A stretch of 6,110 nucleotides of DNA, taken from contig JASHYG010000151.1 in the NCBI GenBank assembly GCA_030043215.1, positions 1-6,110 of the forward strand. Reading direction: 5' to 3'. A program made the position numbers and the translations under genes. Below, in pieces: positions 1-5,687 of the stretch (the stretch's first letter is position 1; every line of letters starts with the position of its first letter). The notes beneath the pieces are model-generated. The model was not told the origin of the DNA and did not search any database. It worked only from the letters and a program-made list of their open reading frames with translations. Origin of the DNA: Gammaproteobacteria bacterium (GTDB lineage: Bacteria > Pseudomonadota > Gammaproteobacteria > Steroidobacterales > Steroidobacteraceae).

Positions 1-1385
1 ATCGACACCTCGCGGTTGATGTCCTTCAGGTCGGCGACGAGCAGGTGATACTGCTCCTCGAGCACCTCGAGCTTCTTCTGGCGGCGCTCGATCTCCTCCT
101 TGAGCCTCGCGAGCGGAGCCGAGTATTTCTTGCCGGCCTTCACGTGCCTGGCGAGCCAGCGGGAGCTGGTCTCGTTCTTGGGGAACGTCGCGATGAAATC
201 CTTGCGCGGCATGCCGGCGTCGCGCACGGCGAGGATCATGATCTCCTTCTCGAGCTGGCGGATCTCGCCGATGTGCGCGCGGAGGTTCAGGATCAGCGCA
301 TCGAACATGCGCGGCGAGAGCTTGAGCTCCATGAACTCCGCCGCGAGCTTCTTGCGCAGACGCAGCGTTCGCGCATCGGTCGCGCCGGATTTCTGGATGG
401 CCGCGAGCATCTGCCCGAAGCCCTTCTGGAGGGACGCGAAGCGGCGCGCGGCCTCCTCCGGATCGGGGCCGGTGTCCACGGCCTCCTCATCCTCGTCGTC
501 CTCGTCGGACTCCTCCTCGTCGTCGCTCTCCTCCTCGGCGATGATCTCGAGCTTCGTCGGATTCTGCGGCTGGGCGATCACGTCCGGCGCGTTGGGATCG
601 ATGAAGCCGACGATCACGTCGACGAGCCGGGCCTGGCCGGTCTTCACCGGCTCGTAGGCCTTCAGCAGGAACTCGAACGTGGGCGGGTACATGGACAGGG
701 CCGTGCGCACGGCGTCGAGGCCTTCCTCGATGCGCTTGGCGATGCGAATCTCGCCCTCGCGCGTGAGGAGCTCCACGGTCCCCATCTCGCGCATGTACAT
801 GCGGACGGGATCCGTGGTGCGGCCGAGCTCGGCGTCGAGCGCTGCAAGCGCCGCTGCCGCTTCCTCGATGGCCTCCTCGTCGGCGGGGGTGGCAGGCTCG
901 GTCGCGAGCAGCGACTCGGTGTCCGGCGCCTTCTCGTAGACCGGAATGCCGATATCGTTGATCCGGTTGACGATGTCCTCGATCTGCTCGGGATCCACGA
1001 TCTCCGAGGGCAGGTGATCGTTCACCTGCGCGTACGTGAGATAGCCCTGCTCCTTGCCGCGCGCAATGAGCAGCTTGATCTGCGACTGATGATCTTCGGA
1101 TATCACGGTCACGCGGCGCTCGATTCCCAAGACTCGCTTCTCCCCAGCATTCCTCGAGCCGGCTCTGGCCTCGCTCTCAGGCTGAGTCGTCCCGGACCCG
1201 GGAGTTCCCGGGGCCGCAACGTTATCGGCAGGCCTCGGCGCAGCTTCAGTCGGCCGCTTCGGTGCGGCCGTTTTGCGATCCCGTACCGTCGGGGCAGCCG
1301 CCTTCTTGAGGGCGGCGAGCTTGATCGGCTTCGCGGTTGGAGTGCGCTTCTTGCTGACGGGTGCAGACTTCTGCTTGCGTGTCAT
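1..1385 (-). CDS. rpoD: RNA polymerase primary sigma factor sigma-70 (RpoD), 3' end cut by window edge
   Basis: Housekeeping sigma factor, which directs RNA polymerase to -10/-35 promoters. The first 461 codons are in the window. Residues 98-175 match region 1.1 (QIKLLIARGKEQGYLTYAQV, then NDHLP). Residues 189-222 match region 1.2 (RTTDPVRMYMREMGTVELL). Residues 223-455 are the non-conserved region found in proteobacterial RpoD, with an acidic Glu/Asp run at about 284-301. The window ends at DINREVS, just before region 2, so the core-binding and DNA-recognition regions are not visible. Residues 1-97 form an extension absent from E. coli RpoD. It is basic, with about 15 Lys/Arg against 2 acidic residues in the first 50, and rich in Ala and Pro. 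ATG at 1385 is the first start after an in-frame stop at 1464-1466, but it has no clear Shine-Dalgarno site. A TTG at 1128-1130 is an alternative start. The gene is last in the rpsU-yqeY-dnaG-rpoD series and has its own promoter. Identity is certain; the start is not. Confidence 0.97.
   Translation of the reverse strand, partial: MTRKQKSAPVSKKRTPTAKPIKLAALKKAAAPTVRDRKTAAPKRPTEAAPRPADNVAAPGTPGSGTTQPESEARAGSRNAGEKRVLGIERRVTVISEDHQSQIKLLIARGKEQGYLTYAQVNDHLPSEIVDPEQIEDIVNRINDIGIPVYEKAPDTESLLATEPATPADEEAIEEAAAALAALDAELGRTTDPVRMYMREMGTVELLTREGEIRIAKRIEEGLDAVRTALSMYPPTFEFLLKAYEPVKTGQARLVDVIVGFIDPNAPDVIAQPQNPTKLEIIAEEESDDEEESDEDDEDEEAVDTGPDPEEAARRFASLQKGFGQMLAAIQKSGATDARTLRLRKKLAAEFMELKLSPRMFDALILNLRAHIGEIRQLEKEIMILAVRDAGMPRKDFIATFPKNETSSRWLARHVKAGKKYSAPLARLKEEIERRQKKLEVLEEQYHLLVADLKDINREVS
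1128..1145 (-). promoter_or_regulatory. Possible internal ribosome binding site and TTG start in rpoD
   Basis: GGGGAG (1145-1140) lies 9 nt before an in-frame TTG (1130-1128, codon 86 of the ATG-initiated reading). Starting here would give an RpoD beginning about 17 residues before the conserved QIKLL block, close to the E. coli length. The upstream ATG at 1385 has no comparable ribosome binding site. Against this, the region between the two starts reads like real coding sequence, with Lys almost always AAG. Weak to moderate candidate. Confidence 0.3.
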
Positions 1386-1540
1386 GGTGTAGGCGGCGCG
1401 GCGCGGGTGCGCGTGACGAGCGTGAATTTGATATCCCCTATGTGAGTACCGGGCCGTGGCAACTCAAGGGCTTGTCGGGCAAAGCGGGCCATTCTATTTG
1501 ACTTACGGGGATCTGCCAAATTCGCAACTCGGCCCTCCGC
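1386..1540. other. dnaG-rpoD intergenic region
   Basis: A 155-bp gap with lower GC than its surroundings near 1491-1530. It holds the rpoD promoter (1491-1519) and the rest of the predicted rpoD leader. I see no stem followed by a U-tract, so dnaG read-through into rpoD is possible. No open reading frame here looks real. Confidence 0.6.
1491..1519 (-). promoter_or_regulatory. Sigma-70 promoter for rpoD
   Basis: On the minus strand, TTGGCA (1519-1514) and TAGAAT (1496-1491) are separated by exactly 17 bp. Each hexamer matches 5 of 6 consensus bases. The site begins 22 bp past the dnaG stop codon. It predicts a transcript start near 1484 and a leader of about 100 nt before the rpoD ATG. This would let rpoD be transcribed independently of rpsU and dnaG, and possibly regulate itself. 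The function is inferred from sequence match and position only. Confidence 0.65.
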
Positions 1541-3400
1541 TCAGGGCGCCGCCGCGAGGGGGCGCCCCCGGGCCAGGTCTTGAGTAAGTCTTTGAATCTC
1601 AACCTTTTCTTCACTCGACAGCCCCCCGGCCCGGTCCTTCTCGAGCAGGCTGTCCAGCCTGCGGCGGCCGGTCTCCTCGAGCAGCCGCTCGAGGGCCTGC
1701 TCGAGCTCGCTCTCGGCGGCGGCAGCGCTCGGCACCAGGGCCTCAGCGCCGGCCAGGCGCGCGAGGTGTGCTCCCTCCGGCCGCTCCCGCCACCGTTCCA
1801 GCACCTGACCGGTGCTCTGGGCCGGTTGCTCACGCAGGTCGGCCAGCAGTGCGAGGAGTAACGGCGCTCCCGGCTCCTCCACCCGCTCGAGCCCAGCAAG
1901 GCTCTCGGCCCGGACACGCAGTGCCGTCTCCGGGAAGTGCAGCAACAGCCGCACCGCCTGTCGGACGAGACTACCCCGGCCGATGCTCCCGGGCCGCCGG
2001 CTGGCCTCGAGTCGCCGGCCGATCCGCACCCCGAGCAGCTCCGCAAGGCCTTCCGGCGTCCGCTGGAATCCGAAGGCCTGCGCCAATCTCTCGACGAGCA
2101 GCCTCCGATAGATCCCCTCCGGCACGCGTTCCAGCAGCGGTCGAGCGATCTGCGCCACGCGGGCGCGCCCGTCGGCGCCTCGAGTGGTCACGCGCTGGCC
2201 GAGCTCCCGCACGACGTATTCCGACAGGAGCAGACCATCCGTGGCCAGCCGATGCTCGAACGCGTCTCGGCCTTCCTTGGCAACGAGCGTGTCGGGGTCT
2301 TCCCCCTCTGGCAGGAGCAGGAAGCGGATCTCTCGGCCTTCCAGCGCCTCGGGCAGGGAGTTCTCGAGCGCACGCCACGCCGCCGCGCGTCCGGCGCGGT
2401 CGCCGTCGAACGAGAAAGTGACCTCGGGGACGAGCTGAAAGATCCGCTTCAGATGCTCGGGCGTCGTCGCCGTGCCGAGCGTGGCCACGGCGTAGGGGAC
2501 GGAGAACTGATGGAGCCGCACGACGTCCATGTACCCCTCCACGACGAGCAGCCTCGTGAGTGCCGCCCGGCTCTGGCGAACCTCGTAGAGACCGTAGAGC
2601 TCACGCCCCTTGTGAAAGAGCACGGTCTCCGGCGAGTTGAGGTACTTGGGCTCGCCCTGGTCGAGCACTCGGCCGCCGAAGGCGATGACGCGCCCCCGAG
2701 CATCGCGAATAGGAAACATGATCCGGTCGCGAAACCGGTCGTAGAGCCGTGCGCCGCCATCCGGCACGCTCGACACGCTCGGCTCGCTCGCGGCCATCCC
2801 GGGCCCCGCTTCCGCGCCGCTCGTCTGTCGCGGCTCGCTCTTCTCGATGACGAGGCCGAGCTCGATGAGCTGCCGGCGGCCGTCCGCCGTGCCGCCGAAG
2901 CGCCGCAGCACCTCGTTCCACGAATTCGGCGCGTACCCGATCGCAAAGCGATCGATGATCTCGCGACTCAAACCGCGCTGCGTGAGGTACTGTTTCGCCC
3001 GCTCGTTGCTTCTCAAAGCCTCCGAGTAGAAGCGGGCGACGTGGGCCATCAGCTCGTGGAGACTCCCGGTGTCGCGGCGCGCCGGCGCGGGGCTCGGCCC
3101 CTCCTCACGGGGAACGGGAATCCCGAGGCTCGAGGCGAGCTCCTCGACGGCTTCCGGGAAAGGCAGCCGATCGTGCTCCATCAGAAAGGAGAGCGCGGTC
3201 CCATGCGCGCCGCAGCCGAAGCAGTGGTAGAACTGCTTCTCGGGGCTCACCCAGAAGGAGGGCGTCTTCTCGCTGTGGAAGGGGCAGCAGGCCTTGTACT
3301 CGCGGCCCGCCTTTTTCAGAGCGACGCGCGACCCGACGACCTCGACGATGTTGGCCCGCGCGATGAGCTCATCGATGAAGCTGCGAGGAATGAGGCCCAT
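1541..3400 (-). CDS. dnaG: DNA primase DnaG
   Basis: Synthesises RNA primers for the chromosomal replication fork, working with the DnaB helicase. The 619-residue product has the full family architecture. The N-terminal CHC2 zinc-binding domain has ligands C39, H42, C60 and C63 (CCPFH ... FYHCFGCGAHG). The RNA-polymerase basic domain includes YAPNSW (156-161), FGGRVL (241-246) and PKYLNSPET (251-259). The Toprim catalytic core has EGYMD (288-292), DGDRAGR (332-338) and EDPD (367-370), so the acidic metal-binding residues are all present. A less conserved C-terminal helicase-interaction domain covers about 440-619. ATG at 3400 gives MGLIPRSFI, aligning with E. coli MAGRIPRVFI; its Shine-Dalgarno site is weak. 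A low-complexity Ser/Ala/Gly/Pro stretch at about 186-216 is extra compared with E. coli. The gene lies between the yqeY-like gene (70-bp gap) and rpoD (155-bp gap). Full length and intact. Confidence 0.98.
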   Translation of the reverse strand: MGLIPRSFIDELIARANIVEVVGSRVALKKAGREYKACCPFHSEKTPSFWVSPEKQFYHCFGCGAHGTALSFLMEHDRLPFPEAVEELASSLGIPVPREEGPSPAPARRDTGSLHELMAHVARFYSEALRSNERAKQYLTQRGLSREIIDRFAIGYAPNSWNEVLRRFGGTADGRRQLIELGLVIEKSEPRQTSGAEAGPGMAASEPSVSSVPDGGARLYDRFRDRIMFPIRDARGRVIAFGGRVLDQGEPKYLNSPETVLFHKGRELYGLYEVRQSRAALTRLLVVEGYMDVVRLHQFSVPYAVATLGTATTPEHLKRIFQLVPEVTFSFDGDRAGRAAAWRALENSLPEALEGREIRFLLLPEGEDPDTLVAKEGRDAFEHRLATDGLLLSEYVVRELGQRVTTRGADGRARVAQIARPLLERVPEGIYRRLLVERLAQAFGFQRTPEGLAELLGVRIGRRLEASRRPGSIGRGSLVRQAVRLLLHFPETALRVRAESLAGLERVEEPGAPLLLALLADLREQPAQSTGQVLERWRERPEGAHLARLAGAEALVPSAAAAESELEQALERLLEETGRRRLDSLLEKDRAGGLSSEEKVEIQRLTQDLARGRPLAAAP

Positions 3401-3434
3401 GGCACCCGGACCGCCGTGCGACGTGGCAAGAATA

Positions 3435-3460
3435 GCTCAGAAGCCGACGGCATGCTGAGC
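3435..3460 (-). terminator. Imperfect hairpin before dnaG, possible leaky terminator or attenuator
   Basis: On the minus strand, GCTCAG (3460-3455) pairs with CTGAGC (3440-3435). An inner GCC/GGC pair (3451-3449 with 3445-3443) sits around a 3-nt loop. The stem is followed directly by the U-rich TATTCTT (3434-3428). It lies in the 70-bp gap between yqeY and dnaG, 35 nt before the dnaG ATG. E. coli has a partial terminator between rpsU and dnaG that keeps primase low relative to S21, so a similar role is plausible. The stem is interrupted and the U-tract is imperfect, so any termination would be incomplete. Confidence 0.35.
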
Positions 3461-3470
3461 CCTGGAGAGG

Positions 3471-3920
3471 CTAGCGCCCGGCCAGCCTTTCCTTGATGCG
3501 GGCGCTCAACGCGCCCATGTCCGCGCGCCCCTGAGCCTTCGGCTTCACGACGCCCATCACCTTGCCCATGTCCTTGATGGAAGCGGCGCCGGTCGAGCGG
3601 ATCGCCTCGTCGATGAGCGAGGCGATCTCCGCATCGCTCAGCTGGTCGGGGAGATAGCTCTTGAGGATCTCGAGCTCGGCGGTCTCCTTGGCGACGAGAT
3701 CGGCGCGGCCGCCGCTCTCGAACTGGGAGATGGACTCCCGCCGCTGCTTGATCATCTTCTCCAGCACGGCGAGCACCTGGGCGTCGTCGAGCGTGATGCG
3801 CTCGTCCACCTCGCGCTGCTTGACGGCCGCGAGGATCATGCGGACGGCGGAGAGCCGCTCTCGCTCCCCGGACCGCATCGCGGTCTTCATATCGTCCGTG
3901 ATGCGAGCTTTGAGACTCAT
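3471..3920 (-). CDS. GatB/YqeY domain-containing protein
   Basis: A 149-residue protein of the YqeY family, which resembles the C-terminal tail domain of the GatB subunit of the tRNA-dependent amidotransferase. The N-terminal part (about 1-90) reads as helical and highly charged, with the family-like patterns ITDDMKTAMRSGERERLSAV, ILAAVKQREVDER and EKMIKQRRES. The C-terminal part (about 94-149) is the GatB-tail-like piece, with LKSYLPDQLSDAEI and the closing GKVMGVVKPKAQGRADMG block. The cellular role of stand-alone YqeY proteins is not established; a tRNA- or translation-related role is inferred from GatB and from the neighbour rpsU. ATG at 3920 lies 9 bp after the rpsU stop and has no recognisable Shine-Dalgarno site, so translation is probably coupled to rpsU. 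As I recall, Pseudomonas has the same gene in the same place. No membrane segment or signal peptide. Confidence 0.93.
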   Translation of the reverse strand: MSLKARITDDMKTAMRSGERERLSAVRMILAAVKQREVDERITLDDAQVLAVLEKMIKQRRESISQFESGGRADLVAKETAELEILKSYLPDQLSDAEIASLIDEAIRSTGAASIKDMGKVMGVVKPKAQGRADMGALSARIKERLAGR

Positions 3921-3929
3921 GCGGGAAGG

Positions 3930-4142
3930 TCAGCGCTGAGACCGCAGCATGCCGTCGCGGGAGACCCGCTTCATGTGGCGCTTGATGGCGGCGGCCTTCT
4001 TGCGTTTCCGTTCCTGAGTGGGCTTCTCGTAGAATTCGCGCCGGCGCAGCTCGGTGAGAATGCCCGCCTTCTCGCAGGCACGCTTGAAACGCCGCAGGGC
4101 GGCATCGAAATACTCGTTCTCGCGAACACGGACGCTCGGCAT
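3930..4142 (-). CDS. rpsU: 30S ribosomal protein S21
   Basis: A small, very basic protein of the 30S subunit, involved in mRNA binding during translation initiation. The 70-residue length is one short of E. coli S21 (71). The near-universal segments are present: [22 protein letters not shown] (residues 6-27) and [24 protein letters not shown] (33-56). The C-terminus ([10 protein letters not shown]) is divergent, as is normal for the family. ATG at 4142 is supported by GAGG at 4151-4148, 5 nt upstream. It is the first gene of the leftward operon, 9 bp ahead of the yqeY-like gene and divergent from tsaD. A promoter with a predicted leader of about 57 nt precedes it. Confidence 0.98.
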   Translation of the reverse strand: MPSVRVRENEYFDAALRRFKRACEKAGILTELRRREFYEKPTQERKRKKAAAIKRHMKRVSRDGMLRSQR

Positions 4143-4160
4143 TGAAACCTCAAGCCATTG

Positions 4161-4172
4161 ATTCAGTTGAAT
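4161..4172. repeat. Short inverted repeat ATTCA-GT-TGAAT in the divergent spacer
   Basis: Two perfect 5-bp arms flank a 2-bp centre, in an AT-rich patch between rpsU and tsaD. The repeat overlaps the alternative TAAAAT hexamer and falls in the predicted rpsU leader. It could be an operator half-site pair, but a repeat this short is also expected by chance. I recognise no specific regulator for it. Confidence 0.25.
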
Positions 4173-4185
4173 TTTATGGACGGCC

Positions 4186-4215
4186 CTGACGGGATCGGGC
4201 CCGCGATTCTAAATA
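4186..4215 (+). promoter_or_regulatory. Weak candidate promoter for tsaD
   Basis: CTGACG (4186-4191, 4 of 6 consensus for -35) and TAAATA (4210-4215, only 3 of 6 for -10) are separated by 18 bp. The predicted start is near 4222, which is the A of the first tsaD ATG. That would make an ATG-initiated message leaderless, or give an 18-nt leader for the TTG at 4240. The -10 overlaps the rpsU -10 on the other strand. This is the best plus-strand candidate I can find, but it is poor. Confidence 0.22.
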
Positions 4216-4234
4216 GCCCCGATGGAAAAGGCAA
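4206..4234 (-). promoter_or_regulatory. Candidate sigma-70 promoter for the rpsU-yqeY-dnaG-rpoD operon
   Basis: On the minus strand, TTGCCT (4234-4229, 4 of 6 consensus) and TAGAAT (4211-4206, 5 of 6) are separated by 17 bp. This is the same -10 hexamer and spacing as the rpoD promoter in this window. The predicted transcript start is near 4199, giving a leader of about 57 nt before rpsU. The -35 lies inside tsaD if that gene starts at ATG 4222, or just before tsaD if it starts at TTG 4240. A second -10-like hexamer, TAAAAT (4176-4171), lies closer to rpsU but has no acceptable -35. No LexA box is visible. Confidence 0.5.
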
Positions 4235-5259
4235 AATCCTTGCGGATCCTCGCGATCGAGTCCTCATGCGACGAGAGCGCCGCGGCCGTGCTCGACGAGC
4301 GCGGCGGGCTGCTCGCGCACCGGATTTTCAGCCAGGTGGAGCTGCACCGGGTGTTCGGCGGAGTGGTGCCGGAGCTTGCGTCGCGGGACCACGTTCGTCG
4401 GCTTCTTCCTCTCGTGCGAGTCGCTCTTGAGGACGCCGTGACCCGCCCGCCGGAGCTCCACGGGATCGCTTACACGGCCGGCCCCGGTCTCGTGGGCGCG
4501 CTGCTCACCGGCGCGGCTCTCGCCCGCAGCCTTGCCTACGCCTGGGGTCTCCCGGCGGTGGGAGTGCACCACCTGGAGGGCCATCTGCTCGCCGTTCTGC
4601 TGGAATCCGACCCGCCCCCCTTTCCGCACGTCGCGCTGCTCGTCTCCGGGGGACACACGTTGCTGATCGAGGTGGCTGCCGTCGGCCGGTACCGCGTGCT
4701 CGGCCAGACACGCGATGATGCCGCGGGCGAGGCATTCGACAAGACGGCGAAGCTGCTCGGACTTCCCTACCCCGGCGGCCCGGAGCTCGCCCGTCTCGCC
4801 GACGAGGGGCGAGCCGGCGCGTTCGAGTTCCCGCGCCCGATGCTCGACCGGCCGGGTCTCGAGCTCAGCTTCTCGGGATTGAAGACTTCCGTGCTGCACG
4901 CGGTCCGCGGCCGGGCGCTGAGCGATCAGCTGAGAAAGGACATTGCGCGGGCCGTGCAAGAGGCCATCGTCGATACGCTCACCGTGAAGGCCCTGCGGGC
5001 GCTAGATGCGACCGGGCTCGGCGAGCTCACCGTCTGCGGGGGCGTGGGGGCAAACCGCCTGCTGCGCGAGCGGCTCGCGCGGGAGGTCGGCTCGCGCGGC
5101 GGCCGCGTTCACTACCCGCGGCTGGAGTTTTGCACGGACAATGCCGCGATGATCGCAGTCGCGGGGCTCGCGCGCCTCAAGGCCGGCGAGCACGATGACC
5201 TCGGCATACGCGCGCGGGCACAATGGTCTCTCGAATCACTACGGCCGATCGACACATGA
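4222..5259 (+). CDS. tsaD: tRNA N6-adenosine threonylcarbamoyltransferase TsaD
   Basis: Transfers the threonylcarbamoyl group from threonylcarbamoyl-AMP to A37 of tRNAs that read ANN codons. In bacteria it works in the cytoplasm with TsaB and TsaE. The 345-residue product (339 from the TTG start) matches the usual length of about 337. It is colinear with E. coli TsaD: IESSCDES near the N-terminus, [13 protein letters not shown] (46-58), [12 protein letters not shown] (84-95), metal-binding VHHLEGH (115-121, H117 and H121), VSGGHT (141-146), [17 protein letters not shown] (165-181), SFSGLK (216-221) and [10 protein letters not shown] (303-312, with D306 equivalent to the conserved C-terminal Asp). 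ATG 4222 is the longest start, but TTG 4240 is better supported by a ribosome binding site and by alignment. The gene is divergent from rpsU, as in many Gammaproteobacteria. Its stop overlaps the folB start (ATGA), indicating translational coupling. All key residues are present. Confidence 0.97.
   Translation: MEKAKSLRILAIESSCDESAAAVLDERGGLLAHRIFSQVELHRVFGGVVPELASRDHVRRLLPLVRVALEDAVTRPPELHGIAYTAGPGLVGALLTGAALARSLAYAWGLPAVGVHHLEGHLLAVLLESDPPPFPHVALLVSGGHTLLIEVAAVGRYRVLGQTRDDAAGEAFDKTAKLLGLPYPGGPELARLADEGRAGAFEFPRPMLDRPGLELSFSGLKTSVLHAVRGRALSDQLRKDIARAVQEAIVDTLTVKALRALDATGLGELTVCGGVGANRLLRERLAREVGSRGGRVHYPRLEFCTDNAAMIAVAGLARLKAGEHDDLGIRARAQWSLESLRPIDT
4224..4231 (+). promoter_or_regulatory. Shine-Dalgarno site that favours a TTG start for tsaD
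   Basis: GGAAAAGG ends 8 nt before the in-frame TTG at 4240-4242. The ATG at 4222 is preceded by a C-rich stretch with no such site. Starting at the TTG gives (M)[12 protein letters not shown], which aligns end to end with E. coli TsaD (MRVLGIETSCDET). The ATG start adds six residues (MEKAKS) with no counterpart there. Confidence 0.5.
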
Positions 5260-5687
5260 CGATCTCCTCATCCGGCGACGTCCTCTTTCTTCGCGGGCTC
5301 AGCGTCGAGTGCATCATCGGATTCATCGAATGGGAACGGCACGTCAAGCAGAGGGTCGTCATCGATCTGGAGCTTCCCGTGGACTGCCGCGGCGCGGCGG
5401 CCACGGACGAGGTGGCGAGCACGCTCGACTACAAGCGGCTCGCCAAGCGGGTGATCGCCTTCGTCGAGGCCTCCGAGTTCAAGCTGGTCGAGACCCTGGC
5501 GCATCGTGTCGCGCTCCTGGTGCTCGAGGAGTTCGATTTGCCCTGGATCCGCCTCACGCTCAACAAGCCGGGCGCCATCCGCAGCTCGCGTGACGTGGGC
5601 GTCTCCATCGAGCGCTCGCGGGCCGATCTCGCCGGTCGCGCCGATGTCGCGAACCTCGGCGGCCCTGCCGGGAAGGGGCAGGCGTGA
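5256..5687 (+). CDS. folB: Dihydroneopterin aldolase FolB
   Basis: Cleaves 7,8-dihydroneopterin to 6-hydroxymethyl-7,8-dihydropterin and glycolaldehyde in tetrahydrofolate synthesis. It is a cytoplasmic enzyme, usually an octamer. The 143-residue product is colinear with E. coli Fol[19 protein letters not shown] (11-28, with E27 equivalent to the conserved pterin-binding Glu), [10 protein letters not shown] (57-66), [12 protein letters not shown] (75-86), [13 protein letters not shown] (96-108, with catalytic Lys K104) and VGVSIER (114-120). The C-terminal tail (about 121-143) is Ala/Gly-rich and not conserved. ATG 5256 overlaps the tsaD stop as ATGA and fits the family N-terminus. An in-frame ATG at 5223 would add 11 residues read across the end of tsaD and is less likely. 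There is no good Shine-Dalgarno site, which fits coupling to tsaD. folK follows with a one-base overlap and does the next step of the pathway. Confidence 0.96.
   Translation: MTISSSGDVLFLRGLSVECIIGFIEWERHVKQRVVIDLELPVDCRGAAATDEVASTLDYKRLAKRVIAFVEASEFKLVETLAHRVALLVLEEFDLPWIRLTLNKPGAIRSSRDVGVSIERSRADLAGRADVANLGGPAGKGQA
5671..5678 (+). promoter_or_regulatory. Ribosome binding site for folK
   Basis: GGAAGGGG lies inside the end of folB, 8 nt before ATG 5687. It supports ATG 5687 as the folK start over the GTG directly upstream (5684-5686). Confidence 0.6.

Noticed and set aside
482..543. Repetitive CTC/GTC-type tract resembling a simple repeat
   Set aside because: On the minus strand it codes for the Glu/Asp run in the non-conserved region of RpoD. 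E. coli RpoD has a similar acidic run at the same place.
45..1445. Long plus-strand open frame antisense to rpoD
   Set aside because: It is the mirror of a gene with unmistakable RpoD sequence. Long antisense frames are expected at this GC content, and its translation is Leu/Arg/Glu-rich with no recognisable domain.
1446..1468. Possible sigma-32 heat-shock promoter before rpoD
   Set aside because: CTTGAG on the minus strand resembles the -35, but no CCCCAT-type -10 follows at the right distance.
1937..3496. Long plus-strand open frame antisense to dnaG
   Set aside because: It mirrors an intact primase gene, is rich in Arg, Ala and Glu, and has no domain or ribosome binding site. It is a GC-driven shadow.
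4171..4176. TAAAAT as the main rpsU -10
   Set aside because: The hexamer is good, but no acceptable -35 occurs at 15 to 18 bp. The TTGCCT-N17-TAGAAT pair upstream fits better, so I kept this only as an alternative.
4143..4240. LexA operator, as found near the rpsU promoter of E. coli
   Set aside because: No CTGT-N8-ACAG or similar palindrome is present in the spacer.
4264..4959. Minus-strand open frame antisense to tsaD
   Set aside because: tsaD on the plus strand has all family motifs in frame, and the antisense translation matches nothing I recognise.
5223..5255. Upstream ATG start for folB
   Set aside because: It would add 11 residues overlapping the end of tsaD with no match to the family N-terminus. 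The ATGA overlap at 5256 is the usual arrangement.
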